From positions 124,001-188,000 of the forward strand of contig NZ_RBWV01000015.1 of the NCBI RefSeq assembly GCF_003634695.1: a stretch of 64,000 bases of DNA, given 5' to 3'. The notes below the pieces were generated by a model. It was given only the letters and a program-made list of their open reading frames with translations. It was not told where the DNA came from and did no database searches. Made by a program: the position numbers and the translations under genes. Of the stretch, positions 39,743-48,176 are shown one piece after another (the stretch's first letter is position 1; every line of letters begins with the position of its first letter). Origin of the DNA: Motilibacter peucedani. GTDB taxonomy: Bacteria > Actinomycetota > Actinomycetes > Motilibacterales > Motilibacteraceae.

Positions 39743-41971
39743 ATGAGCACCACCTCCGTCGAGCCGCGGGCGGGAGCGCTCGGCCGGCTGGCCGCGTACT
39801 CCTTCCGGCACCGCTGGCTCGTCCTCACTGCCTGGCTGCTGGCCGTCGTGGCGGCGTTCGGCGCCAACAAGGCGTTCGGCGGCGACTTCTCCGCCGACTA
39901 CACGGCGAAGGGGTCCGACTCGGCGGCGGCGCAGCAGCTGCTCGAGCAGCGGTTCTCCGCGCAGGCCGGTGACACGGTCGACGTGGTCTTCCGGGTGCCT
40001 TCCGGCGTGTCCGCGCAGCGCAGCGCGATCGAGGCGGTCCTCGCGAAGATCGACGCGGTGCCCCACGTGGCCGCCGTCGACGACCCGTTCACCACCCCCG
40101 GCAGCATCTCGGCCGACGGCCGCACGCTGTTGACGAAGGCCCACCTCGACGTCGTCAACCCCGAGGACATGCCCGTCGAGGACGCCAAGGCGATCATCGC
40201 CATCGCCGAGGGGGCGACCCGTGCCCCGGTCGAGATGGCCGTCGGCGGCCAGTCGATCGGCAGCGCCGAGTCGGGCTCGGTCGGCTCCGAGGGCATCGGC
40301 CTCGCGGCCGCCGCGCTGATCCTGCTCCTCGCGTTCGGCTCGGTCGTCGCCGCCGGTCTCCCGATCCTGACCGCCGTGCTGGGCCTCGGCGTCAGCAGCA
40401 GCCTGGTCGGCGTCGTGGCCGCGGCCACTGCCGTGCCCGACTGGTCGACCGCGCTGGCCTCGATGATGGGCATCGGCGTCGGCATCGACTACGTGCTGCT
40501 GCTGGTCACCCGCTACCGCGAGCAGCTCGCCGCCGGACGTGAGCCGCTGCGGGCGGTCGTGGCCACCGCCGAGACCGCGGGACGCAGCGTCATGGTCGCC
40601 GGCACCACCGTCGTCATCAGCATGCTGGGGCTGTTCGGCATGGGGCTCAGCTACATGCGGGGGGCGGCGCTGGTCACGATCCTCGCCGTGCTCGTCGTCA
40701 TGGCCTCCGCCGTCACCGCGGTGCCGGCGCTGCTCGGCGCCGTCGGCACCAAGGTCAACTCGCTGCGCCTGCCCGGCACCGGGCGGCGCCCCGTCGGGCA
40801 CGCCGGGATCTGGGTGCGCTGGAGCCGTACGGTGCAGCGCCGTCCCGTCCTGGGCACCCTCGCGGGCGTGGGGATCCTGGTGCTGCTCGCCGCGCCGCTC
40901 CTGGGCCTGCGCTTCGGCTTCCCCGACTCGGGCAACAGCGCGGACGGCACGCAGACCCGCCGCGCCTACGACCTGGCGGCGCAGGGCTTCGGCAAGGGCG
41001 CCAACGGCCCGCTGCTGCTGGCCGCCAAGCTGCCCGCCGCCGGCGACACGGCGGCGCTCGAGACGCTGAGCGGCTCGCTGCGCACGACCCCCGGCGTGGC
41101 GTCCGTGACGCCGGTCGTGCTCAGCCCCGACCGCAGCACCGCGATCATGACGGTGGTGCCGACCACCGGGCCGCAGGACGCGAAGACCGAGACGCTGGTG
41201 AAGCACCTGCGCGACTCGGTGGTGCCCGCAGCGACCGCCTCGAGCGGCACCGAGGTCCACGTCGGCGGCGTCACGGCCTCGGCCATCGACAGCACGAGCG
41301 ACGTGGTCAAGCGGCTGCCGCTGCTGGTCGGCGGCGTCGTCGGGCTCTCGATGCTCCTGCTGCTGGTGGCGTTCCGCAGCGTCGTCGTCGCGGTCAAGGC
41401 CGCGGTCATGAACCTGCTCTCGATCCTTGCCGCCTACGGAGTGGTGGCCCTGGTGCTGCAGGGCGGCTGGGCGGGCCAGCTGATCGGCATCGACACGGCG
41501 ACGCCGCTGCCGGCGTTCATCCCGGTGCTGATGTTCGCGATCCTGTTCGGGCTCTCCATGGACTACGAGGTCTTCCTCCTGAGCCGGATGCGGGAGCGCT
41601 GGATCGTCACGGGCGACAACAGCCGCGCCGTCGCCGAGGGCCTGGCCGGCACCGCCCGCGTCATCACCGCGGCCGCCGCCATCATGGTCGCCGTCTTCGC
41701 GGCCTTCGTGCCTGCTCCTGACGTCATCCTCAAGGTCATCGGCGTCGGGCTCGCCACCGCGATCTTCGTCGACGCGACCGTCGTACGCATGCTGCTCGTG
41801 CCGGCCGTGATGCAGCTGCTGGGCAGGGCGAACTGGTGGATGCCGGAGGTGCTGCACCGGCGCCTGCCGAACCTGCACATCGAGGGGCGCCCGGAGTTCC
41901 ACCTCGACGACGAGGGCGAGGCCGGCCCGGTCACGCTCCCCGGGCAGCGCACCGTGCGCGTGCCGGTCTGA
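39743..41971 (+). CDS. MMPL-family (RND) transporter
   Basis: The 742-residue integral membrane exporter has two repeats of one helix, an extracytoplasmic domain (about 45-180 and 390-530) and five helices. The RND-type motif is visible as GIGVGIDYVLLLVTRYREQL in the first half and FGLSMDYEVFLLSRMRERW in the second, both with the proton-relay Asp-Tyr. MMPL proteins export lipids, siderophores or drugs; the substrate is unknown. GGGGAG lies nine bases before the ATG. A divergent TetR regulator is the likely controller. Confidence 0.93.
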   Translation: MSTTSVEPRAGALGRLAAYSFRHRWLVLTAWLLAVVAAFGANKAFGGDFSADYTAKGSDSAAAQQLLEQRFSAQAGDTVDVVFRVPSGVSAQRSAIEAVLAKIDAVPHVAAVDDPFTTPGSISADGRTLLTKAHLDVVNPEDMPVEDAKAIIAIAEGATRAPVEMAVGGQSIGSAESGSVGSEGIGLAAAALILLLAFGSVVAAGLPILTAVLGLGVSSSLVGVVAAATAVPDWSTALASMMGIGVGIDYVLLLVTRYREQLAAGREPLRAVVATAETAGRSVMVAGTTVVISMLGLFGMGLSYMRGAALVTILAVLVVMASAVTAVPALLGAVGTKVNSLRLPGTGRRPVGHAGIWVRWSRTVQRRPVLGTLAGVGILVLLAAPLLGLRFGFPDSGNSADGTQTRRAYDLAAQGFGKGANGPLLLAAKLPAAGDTAALETLSGSLRTTPGVASVTPVVLSPDRSTAIMTVVPTTGPQDAKTETLVKHLRDSVVPAATASSGTEVHVGGVTASAIDSTSDVVKRLPLLVGGVVGLSMLLLLVAFRSVVVAVKAAVMNLLSILAAYGVVALVLQGGWAGQLIGIDTATPLPAFIPVLMFAILFGLSMDYEVFLLSRMRERWIVTGDNSRAVAEGLAGTARVITAAAAIMVAVFAAFVPAPDVILKVIGVGLATAIFVDATVVRMLLVPAVMQLLGRANWWMPEVLHRRLPNLHIEGRPEFHLDDEGEAGPVTLPGQRTVRVPV

Positions 41972-42000
41972 CCCGGGAGACCTCGCGGGCGTGACGACGG

Positions 42001-42028
42001 AGAGGCATGCAGACCACTGCATGCCTCT
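42001..42028. terminator. Perfect 12-bp stem-loop after the MMPL gene
   Basis: AGAGGCATGCAG-ACCA-CTGCATGCCTCT. It begins 30 bases after the MMPL stop and 39 bases before the methyltransferase start. It is a strong terminator candidate, though the AT content is high for this genome and the dyad could also be an operator. Confidence 0.65.
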
Positions 42029-42054
42029 TCGCACGTTCGACGCGCTTGCTGTGG

Positions 42055-42060
42055 CAGGAT
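42055..42060 (+). promoter_or_regulatory. Candidate -10 of the methyltransferase gene
   Basis: CAGGAT ends six bases before GTG 42067, with no ribosome-binding site. The match to TANNNT is partial. Confidence 0.3.
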
Positions 42061-42066
42061 CGCGTC

Positions 42067-42804
42067 GTGCGCGACCATGACTACGACGCCACCGCCCACC
42101 GCGAGAGCACGCGCGAGGCCTACGACCGGCTGGCCCGCGTGTGGTCCGGCACGACGGACGACGGGCCCTGGAACGGCGGGCTCGAGCGCCCGGCGCTGCG
42201 CAGCCTCGTGCCCCAGCCGCTTACCGGCGCGGTCGTCCTCGACGCCGGGTGCGGGTCCGGAGCACAGTGCGAGTGGTTGGCGGACCAGGGTGCCAAGCCG
42301 ATCGGCGTCGACCTCAGCCCCCGGATGGTGGAGCAGGCTGCGCGGCGGTGCGGCCGGCAGGGGGAGTTCCTCGTCGCAGACCTCGCCGAACCACTGCCGC
42401 TGGACGCGGACTCCTGCGACGGCGTCACCTGCTCGCTGGCACTGCACTACCTGCGCGACTGGACGGTGCCGCTCCGGTCGTTCGCGTCGGTGCTGCGGCC
42501 GGGCGGCTGGGTCGTCCTCTCGCTCGACCACCCCTTCGCGCCACCGCTCGAGGCCCAGCAGGGCGGCTACTTCGACACCGAGCTGGTCGCCGACACCTGG
42601 CGCAAGGCCGACGTCGAGGTGACGCAGCGCTTCTGGCGACGGCCGCTCGCCGCGTGCGTCGACGCCTTCGCCGACGCGGGCTTCGTCGTCGAGCGGGTGG
42701 TGGAGGCCCGTCCGTCCGCCGAGGCGCTGCGCCGGTGGCCGCGGGAGCTCGGACGCGAGGCGACGGTCCCGTCGTTCATCGTCTACCGCTTGCGCCTGCC
42801 GTGA
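42067..42804 (+). CDS. Class I SAM-dependent methyltransferase
   Basis: The 245-residue protein has motif I VVLDAGCGSGAQCEWLA, the acidic end of strand 2 in GVDLSP, motif IV-like CDGVTCSLALHYL and LRPGGWVVLSLDHP. It belongs to the UbiE/Methyltransf_11 group, probably acting on a small molecule. The GTG at 42067 is chosen because it follows the hairpin at 42001 and a -10-like box; an ATG 20 codons earlier would start inside the stem-loop. A GTGA overlap links the acetyltransferase gene. Confidence 0.85.
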   Translation: MRDHDYDATAHRESTREAYDRLARVWSGTTDDGPWNGGLERPALRSLVPQPLTGAVVLDAGCGSGAQCEWLADQGAKPIGVDLSPRMVEQAARRCGRQGEFLVADLAEPLPLDADSCDGVTCSLALHYLRDWTVPLRSFASVLRPGGWVVLSLDHPFAPPLEAQQGGYFDTELVADTWRKADVEVTQRFWRRPLAACVDAFADAGFVVERVVEARPSAEALRRWPRELGREATVPSFIVYRLRLP

Positions 42805-43313
42805 GCGTCCGGGCGGGTACGCCTGCGGACCTCGCCGCACTCGTACCGCTCGCCGGCTCCCACGACCGTGCGGTCGTCCGGCTGCGTGCCGCGGCCGAGG
42901 CCCGCGAGGTGCTGCTCGTCGCTGAAGTGGACGGCGCCGTCGTCGGGGCGGTCAGCGTGCGCTGGCGGAGCGACTGCGACGCGCCGCACCCGTGGCTCTA
43001 CGGCCTGCACGTCCTCCCGGAGCACCGACGCCGCGGCGTCGCGCAAGCACTCGTCCTCGCCGCGGAGGACGCGGCCCGTTCCGCCGGCGCCGAGGCGCTG
43101 AGCCTCGACGCCGACCGCGACGACATCGCAGTGCTGGGCTTCTACGAGCGCCGGGGCTACGCCCGGGTCCGGGAGCACGACCACCGCTGGCAGTCGGTCG
43201 ACCCGGTCACCGGGGCGGTGGTCGCCAGCGGGACCTCTCCGACGTGGATCCTGCGCCGGCGGCTCCACGGCGACGCCCCGCTCAGCGCCGCTGGGCCGTC
43301 TGCAGCATCGTGA
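42801..43313 (+). CDS. GNAT-family N-acetyltransferase
   Basis: The 170-residue protein has strand-rich VLLVAEVDGAVVGAVSVRW, the acetyl-CoA loop GLHVLPEHRRRGVAQALVLAAED (RxxGxA) and VLGFYERRGYARV. The acceptor is unknown. The last 32 bases overlap the end of the convergent methyltransferase gene. The C-terminal tail is Ala/Ser-rich and could be shorter. Confidence 0.87.
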   Translation: MSVRAGTPADLAALVPLAGSHDRAVVRLRAAAEAREVLLVAEVDGAVVGAVSVRWRSDCDAPHPWLYGLHVLPEHRRRGVAQALVLAAEDAARSAGAEALSLDADRDDIAVLGFYERRGYARVREHDHRWQSVDPVTGAVVASGTSPTWILRRRLHGDAPLSAAGPSAAS

Positions 43314-44088
43314 GGTAGTGCTTGCGGACCGTCCCGGAAGGGCGCGCCCCGATCAGCTCCCGCACGCCGGCGAAGACCCTGCCGCGCTGCGACTCCGAGG
43401 CGGCGATGTGTCCGGAGTACGTCGACAGGAGGGCGACGTACTCGTCGGCCGTGTAGTCCGCGCTCCAGACGTAGCGGTGCACGACCGGTGTCTCGAACCT
43501 CCCGCTCGCGACCATGGCGTCGACGTCAGGGTCGGCGACCGCCCCCGGCGGCTTCGGCCCACCCTGCCCGTCGCCCATGCCGACCTCGTCGTACAACCGC
43601 TCCATCTGGTCCAGGAACTCGTCGCCGCCCTCCGGTGACACGTGCTCGGTGGCGACGATCGCCAGGGTGCCGCCCGGTCGCAGCAGCTCTGCGGCGCGGA
43701 CGAACGCCACCTCCGGGTCGAGCCAGTGCCACGAGGTCGCGGCCAGGACGAGGTCGAAGCGCTCGTCGGCGGCCGGCTCCCAGCGCTCGAACGCGGTCTC
43801 CACCACCTCGAGCTCACCTCGTCCGGCCAGCACCCGCCGGGCGACGCGCGCCAACTCGTGACCGGGCTCGAGCGCGACCACCCGCCAGCCGCGCGCGAGC
43901 AGGCCGCGCGTCGCCTGGCCCGTGCCTGCGCCGATCTCGAGCACCCGCGCCCCGCTCGCCAGCCCGGCGACCTCGGCCAGGTCGGGGAACAGCTCGTCCG
44001 GGTAGCCGGGCCGGGCCCGTTCGTAGAGCTCGGCCGCCGTGTCGAAGGTGGTGGCGAGCCCCTCGTAGGGCGCGGACGCTCCGGTCAT
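43282..44088 (-). CDS. Class I SAM-dependent methyltransferase
   Basis: The 268-residue protein has ATTFDTAAELYERARPGYP at its start, motif I RVLEIGAGTGQATRGLL, VALEPGHELA, and TSWHWLDPEVAFVRAAELLRPGG, a pattern common in actinobacterial small-molecule methyltransferases. The substrate is unknown. It is tail-to-tail with the acetyltransferase (32-bp overlap) and divergent, by only 30 bases, from the M50-type peptidase, so their promoters must interleave. Confidence 0.88.
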   Translation of the reverse strand: MTGASAPYEGLATTFDTAAELYERARPGYPDELFPDLAEVAGLASGARVLEIGAGTGQATRGLLARGWRVVALEPGHELARVARRVLAGRGELEVVETAFERWEPAADERFDLVLAATSWHWLDPEVAFVRAAELLRPGGTLAIVATEHVSPEGGDEFLDQMERLYDEVGMGDGQGGPKPPGAVADPDVDAMVASGRFETPVVHRYVWSADYTADEYVALLSTYSGHIAASESQRGRVFAGVRELIGARPSGTVRKHYLTMLQTAQRR

Positions 44089-44118
44089 GGTCGATCCTCC
44101 GCTCGGGTGGCGCTTGCC

Positions 44119-45336
44119 GTGAGCACTCAGGATCCTCCGCCGGCCTCCGATCTGCCGCTGGTGCAGCAGCCGTCAGCGCTCCGCGGGACGGTCGCCGTCC
44201 TCACGTCGTTCACCGTGCTGTCCTGGGTGGCGCAGGTGCTGCTGGAGCTCCGGCGCGACGCCTACGCGACGCTGACAGCCGTCGACGACGACCCTTTCGC
44301 CTTCGTCGTCCGTGCGACCCACAGCTCCGGCACGGCTGGATGGGTCGCAGCAGGCGTCGTCACGGTGGGAGCAGCGGTCTCCATCGCGGTGCACGAGGCC
44401 GGCCATGCGCTGGTGGCTCGACGGGCCGGCTTCCAGGTCACCAGCGTCCGCATCGGCGGGGGCCCACGAGTGGGTACGGTGCGGCTCGCCGGCGTCCCGG
44501 TGGACTTGCACGTCGTGCCGAGCTCCGGGCAGACGGTGCACGAGGCCGCTGGGATGACCAGGGCGACGCGTCGCTCGGTCCTGCTCGCCGGACCGAGGGC
44601 CAACCTGCTCGTCGCGGCCGGCTGCGCACCCCTCGCGTGCCTGCTCCCTGCCGTGCCGGGCACCGTCGCGGCGGTGCTCGCCGTCCACGAGCTGTTCGCC
44701 TGGGCCGCGAACATGGCAGTGACCGCTCCGCGGCACGGCGGCGTCGGGAGCGACGGGTGGCAGCTGCGCCGGCTGGCGGCGGCGGTTCCCCGGCCCGACC
44801 TCCCAGCGTGCGACGTCCCTGGCCAGCACGACCTCGACCGGGCTTCGGCTCTCCTGCTGGCAGGCGACCACGACGGTGCCGTCGCGGCATTCGACGTCTC
44901 GCTCGAGCGCCTGCCGCTGACCCACCCGGCGCGCCCCTGGGCAGCGCACGCCCGGGCGGACGCCCTCCTCACGTCGGCGATCGCACGAGGCGGAACCCCG
45001 CCCTCTGCCGCCACCCTTGCCGAGGCGCACGCTGTCGTCGACGCGATCGCCGCCGACCCGGCGACGGGACCGGCCCTCGTCCACACCCGGGCGATGTGCC
45101 ACGTCCTCGAGGGACGTCCCGACGAGGCGGCCGCTCTGCTCGGGCCGCTGAAGCAGCAGCCGATGGATCCGCGCAACGCCGCGGTGGTCGACGCCACCAT
45201 GGCAGTGGCGCTCGCCCGGCTGGGCCGTCAGGCCGAGGCGCGCGTCTGGGCCGAGCAGGTGCCGAGCTCGTGCGTCCTGCACGCCGCCGCCTGGCGGGAG
45301 CTCACGGCGTACCCGGCAGGTCCTGGCCCTCGCTGA
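44119..45336 (+). CDS. M50-type membrane metalloprotease with C-terminal TPR-like region
   Basis: The 405-residue protein has TM segments near 22-42, 75-95 and 160-190. The zinc motif is H92-E-A-G-H96 in AVHEAGHALVARRAGF. A second metal element, NMAVTAPRHGGVGSDGWQL, matches the NxxP...SDG loop of actinobacterial M50 peptidases. No PDZ domain is seen. Residues about 230-400 are Ala-rich helices with repeat-like spacing (ASALLLAGDHDGAVAAFDVSL), resembling TPRs. The role could be intramembrane proteolysis of a regulator. GTG 44119 is chosen; GTG 44107 is possible. It overlaps the convergent small membrane gene by 35 bp. Confidence 0.78.
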   Translation: MSTQDPPPASDLPLVQQPSALRGTVAVLTSFTVLSWVAQVLLELRRDAYATLTAVDDDPFAFVVRATHSSGTAGWVAAGVVTVGAAVSIAVHEAGHALVARRAGFQVTSVRIGGGPRVGTVRLAGVPVDLHVVPSSGQTVHEAAGMTRATRRSVLLAGPRANLLVAAGCAPLACLLPAVPGTVAAVLAVHELFAWAANMAVTAPRHGGVGSDGWQLRRLAAAVPRPDLPACDVPGQHDLDRASALLLAGDHDGAVAAFDVSLERLPLTHPARPWAAHARADALLTSAIARGGTPPSAATLAEAHAVVDAIAADPATGPALVHTRAMCHVLEGRPDEAAALLGPLKQQPMDPRNAAVVDATMAVALARLGRQAEARVWAEQVPSSCVLHAAAWRELTAYPAGPGPR

Positions 45337-45553
45337 CCGACTCCGTCGCTCCGGACCGCCGGCGCGCCGCCCGAAGCACCGAGCGCAGGGTCGCGGCGAA
45401 GGCCAGCAGCCCGAGCCCTCCGAGCAGGGCGACGGCGACGACGCCCTCGTGGACCGGCACGTCCTGCACGTCGGCCAGGACGTAGGTGAGGCCGACGGCG
45501 ACGAACAGGGCGCCGACCAGCAGGGGCACGATGTCGAACGGGTGCCGGCTCAT
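45302..45553 (-). CDS. Small two-helix membrane protein
   Basis: The 83-residue protein has two membrane helices (about 8-27 and 36-57) and a basic, then acidic, C-terminal tail. No family is recognised with confidence. It follows the PspC-toastrack gene with an ATGA overlap, so it is part of that operon and may assist it. Its end overlaps the M50-type gene tail by 35 bp. Confidence 0.7.
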   Translation of the reverse strand: MSRHPFDIVPLLVGALFVAVGLTYVLADVQDVPVHEGVVAVALLGGLGLLAFAATLRSVLRAARRRSGATESVSEGQDLPGTP

Positions 45554-46788
45554 CGGCGTACCTCCAGGTCTCCGACGGTCAGGTCCAAGTCCATCACCAG
45601 CGTGCCGCGCGAGCCGACGGCCGGCTCGACGACGTGCTTCGACACGCTCGCGCCGTTCTCGGTGTCGCTGTCGGGCAGCCGCACCTCGCCCACCCAGTGG
45701 ACGTCGGCCTGCACGTCGAGCGACACGTCCGGGGGCACCAGCACGAGCAGCTCCCCGACCGCCTGCCGCACCCGCACGTGCACCGGCCCGCCGGTGAAGG
45801 GGACGTCGCGCAGGTCGAGGGTCACGTCGCCGGCGGCCCGCTCCACCGGCTGCTGCGCCTGCGCCACGGTCGTCGGTCGCAGGGTGACGTCGCCCCATCC
45901 GTGGGTGGGCACCTCGTCGCGCACCACGCCGGCCACGATCAGCGCGACAGCGAGCAGGGCGCCCAGCAGGGGCAGCCCGCCCGCACGCCCCCACAGCGAT
46001 GCGGCCGCGACGCCCACCCCGAGCGCCACGAGAGCGGCGCCCAGCACGAAGGTCACGCCGATCTGCGCGCCGAAGACCCAGGCCGCGATGCTCGCGGCGC
46101 ACGTCACGACCAGCATGCCGCTCAGGGTGAGCGCCGCGAGCGGCCCGGCCGGCGGCCGGGGCGGGCGCGGCTCGCGCGGCGGCGGCACGGGCCACGGGGC
46201 GACGGGCGGCGGGGGCAGCGGCGGGCCGTGGACCGGCCCGAACACCGGCCCGGTCGGCGCGTACGCGGTGGCAGCAGCTGCGTACGCCGTGCCGGCCGGT
46301 GCGTACGCGGTGCCCGCCGTGCGCCCGAAGGAGTCCTCGCGCCGCGGCTCAGCAGGGCCGCCGACCGGCACGCCGGCCGTCGGCCGGTCGCTGCGCAGCG
46401 CCACGATCGTGCCGACCACCAGGAAGGTGACGATGACGACGAAGCCCGAGGGCCCGTCGTCGAGCACGCGGCCGAACAGGGCGAGTCCCACGAGAACCCC
46501 CACGATGGGTGCGATGACCGAGGAGTCTCCCCGGCCGCGGACCAGGCGCTCGGCGCCCGACTCCTCCTCGCCCTCCTCGGGCAGCAGCAGCCAGGCGAGG
46601 CTGTAGAGCAGGACGCCCGCGCCGCCGAAGACGGCGAGCACGACGGCGACGACCCGCAGGATCAGCGGGTCGATGCGCAGGCTGCGGGCGACGCCGCCGC
46701 ACACGCCCGCGACCTTGCGGTCGAGGGCGCTGCGGCGCAGGCTCCGCAGGAAGGCCGGGGCGCTGCCCGGGCCGGAGTTCGGTGTCAT
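45550..46788 (-). CDS. PspC-domain membrane protein with toastrack-like C-terminal domain
   Basis: The 412-residue protein starts with a PspC domain (about 14-75, RKVAGVCGGVARSLRIDPLILRVVAVVLAVFGGAGVLLY). Further membrane helices follow, plus a Tyr/Pro/Ala linker with repeated TAYAP units (about 155-210) and more helices (about 225-290). The C-terminal beta-rich domain (about 300-412) has GDVTLDLRDVPFTGGPVHVRVRQAVGELLVLVPPDVS, the LiaF/DUF4097 toastrack pattern. Such proteins act in envelope stress sensing. It is divergent, by 133 bases, from a PspC histidine kinase, so it is probably the third component of that system. Confidence 0.86.
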   Translation of the reverse strand: MTPNSGPGSAPAFLRSLRRSALDRKVAGVCGGVARSLRIDPLILRVVAVVLAVFGGAGVLLYSLAWLLLPEEGEEESGAERLVRGRGDSSVIAPIVGVLVGLALFGRVLDDGPSGFVVIVTFLVVGTIVALRSDRPTAGVPVGGPAEPRREDSFGRTAGTAYAPAGTAYAAAATAYAPTGPVFGPVHGPPLPPPPVAPWPVPPPREPRPPRPPAGPLAALTLSGMLVVTCAASIAAWVFGAQIGVTFVLGAALVALGVGVAAASLWGRAGGLPLLGALLAVALIVAGVVRDEVPTHGWGDVTLRPTTVAQAQQPVERAAGDVTLDLRDVPFTGGPVHVRVRQAVGELLVLVPPDVSLDVQADVHWVGEVRLPDSDTENGASVSKHVVEPAVGSRGTLVMDLDLTVGDLEVRR

Positions 46789-46921
46789 GTCCAGCAGCGT
46801 GGCCGCCGCCGGGGCTGCCGACCATCGGGGCTTCCCCGGACCCGACCCTGACTTCCGCGGACCTGCGGGCTCGGGGACGCGCCTGATGCGCGGGCGCCCG
46901 CCCGGCTGGGACGATGCCTGG

Positions 46922-48154
46922 GTGAGCGGAACCGCGGCCTCGCCCGCGCCCGGGCAGCAGGGCTCTCCCGTCCTGCCGGTCGTGCGCGGGCAGGGGCCGG
47001 TCGCCGGCGTCGCGCGCGGCCTGGCCGACCACCTGGGCATCAGCGTCCGCGTCGTGCGCGTCGCCTTCGTCGTGCTGGCGCTGTGCGGTGGCGCCGGAGT
47101 CGCTGCCTACGCGCTGTTCTGGTGGTTCGCGCCCGTCGACCCGGCGGCGCCGGCGCCGGCGCGCGCGCGGCGCGGGTGGCGCGCGGTGCTGGCAGTCGCC
47201 TCCGTCATCGTGCTGCTGGTGCTCGGCGCGCACGTCGCGGGCGGGCTCGGCATCGACGCGGGCGGGCCCTCGCTGTGGCCTGTCTCGGTGGTGATCGCCG
47301 GTGTGGCCATCGTGTGGTGGCAGGCCGACGAGACCCAGCGCGCGCGCTGGTGGGCGACCGCGCAGGACCGTCGCAACGGGCGGGCGCGCAACGCCGCCGG
47401 TGTGCTGCTCGTCGTGGTGGGGGCCGTGGCCCTGGTCGGTACGCGTGGTGGCCTCGCCGTCACCGGTCGCGCCCTGCTCTCGACCACCGTGCTCGTGGTC
47501 GGGATCGGCCTGGTCACCGCGCCGTACTGGCTGCGCATGGCCCGCGACCTCAGCGCCGAGCGCGCGGCGCGCGTCCGAGAGCAGGAGCGTGCCGAGGTGG
47601 CCGCGCACCTGCACGACTCGGTGCTCCACACCCTGACCCTGATCCAGCGCCGCGTCGACGACCCGCGCGAGGTGGCGCGGCTCGCGCGCGCCCAGGAGCG
47701 CGAGCTCCGGGCCTGGCTCTACCGGCCCGAGACGGAGACGGCGGCGAGCTTCGCGCCGGAGCTCGGGCGCACCGTCGCGGAGGTCGAGGACACCCTCGGC
47801 GTCCCCGTCGAGCTCGTCACCGTCGGCGACGCACCGCTCGACGACGGCCTGCGCGCGCTGCTGCGCGCGGCGCGCGAGGCCACGCTCAACGCCGCCAAGC
47901 ACGGCGCCGGCTCGCCGGTCACCGTGTTCGCCGAGGTCGAGGGCGAGCGCGCCGAGGTCTTCGTGCGCGACCGGGGGCCGGGGTTCGAGCTGGCCGCGGT
48001 GCCGACCGACCGGCTGGGCGTGCGACAGTCCATCCTGGGGCGCATGGAGCGCCACGGCGGGCGGGCCACCATCCGCTCGACGCGCGGCGAAGGCACGGAG
48101 GTGGCGCTCGAGATGCCGGTCGGCACGCCCAGCACAGCCGGGGACGGCGCATGA
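46922..48154 (+). CDS. PspC-domain sensor histidine kinase
   Basis: The 410-residue protein has an N-terminal PspC domain (about 20-72, VAGVARGLADHLGISVRVVRVAFV), then further membrane helices (about 88-106, 118-133, 158-175, 186-203). The HisKA_3-type dimerisation helix has the phospho-acceptor His231 in AAHLHDSVLHTLTLI, and the HATPase domain has the N box EATLNAAKHG and a DRGPGF G1 box. It belongs to the NarL-partner class. The stop lies in a 23-bp tandem duplication that bridges to the response regulator. Confidence 0.9.
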   Translation: MSGTAASPAPGQQGSPVLPVVRGQGPVAGVARGLADHLGISVRVVRVAFVVLALCGGAGVAAYALFWWFAPVDPAAPAPARARRGWRAVLAVASVIVLLVLGAHVAGGLGIDAGGPSLWPVSVVIAGVAIVWWQADETQRARWWATAQDRRNGRARNAAGVLLVVVGAVALVGTRGGLAVTGRALLSTTVLVVGIGLVTAPYWLRMARDLSAERAARVREQERAEVAAHLHDSVLHTLTLIQRRVDDPREVARLARAQERELRAWLYRPETETAASFAPELGRTVAEVEDTLGVPVELVTVGDAPLDDGLRALLRAAREATLNAAKHGAGSPVTVFAEVEGERAEVFVRDRGPGFELAAVPTDRLGVRQSILGRMERHGGRATIRSTRGEGTEVALEMPVGTPSTAGDGA

Positions 48155-48176
48155 GCACCGGAGGGGACGGCGCATG
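48131..48176 (+). repeat. 23-bp tandem duplication at the kinase/regulator junction with an 8-codon minigene
   Basis: Positions 48131-48153 and 48154-48176 match at 20 of 23 bases. The kinase stop TGA (48152-48154) overlaps ATG 48151. That ATG opens an eight-codon frame (M-S-T-G-G-D-G-A) ending at TGA 48175-48177, which overlaps the regulator ATG at 48174. In the second copy only, the differing bases create GGAGGGG (48160-48166), a ribosome-binding site seven bases before the regulator start. Confidence 0.92.
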
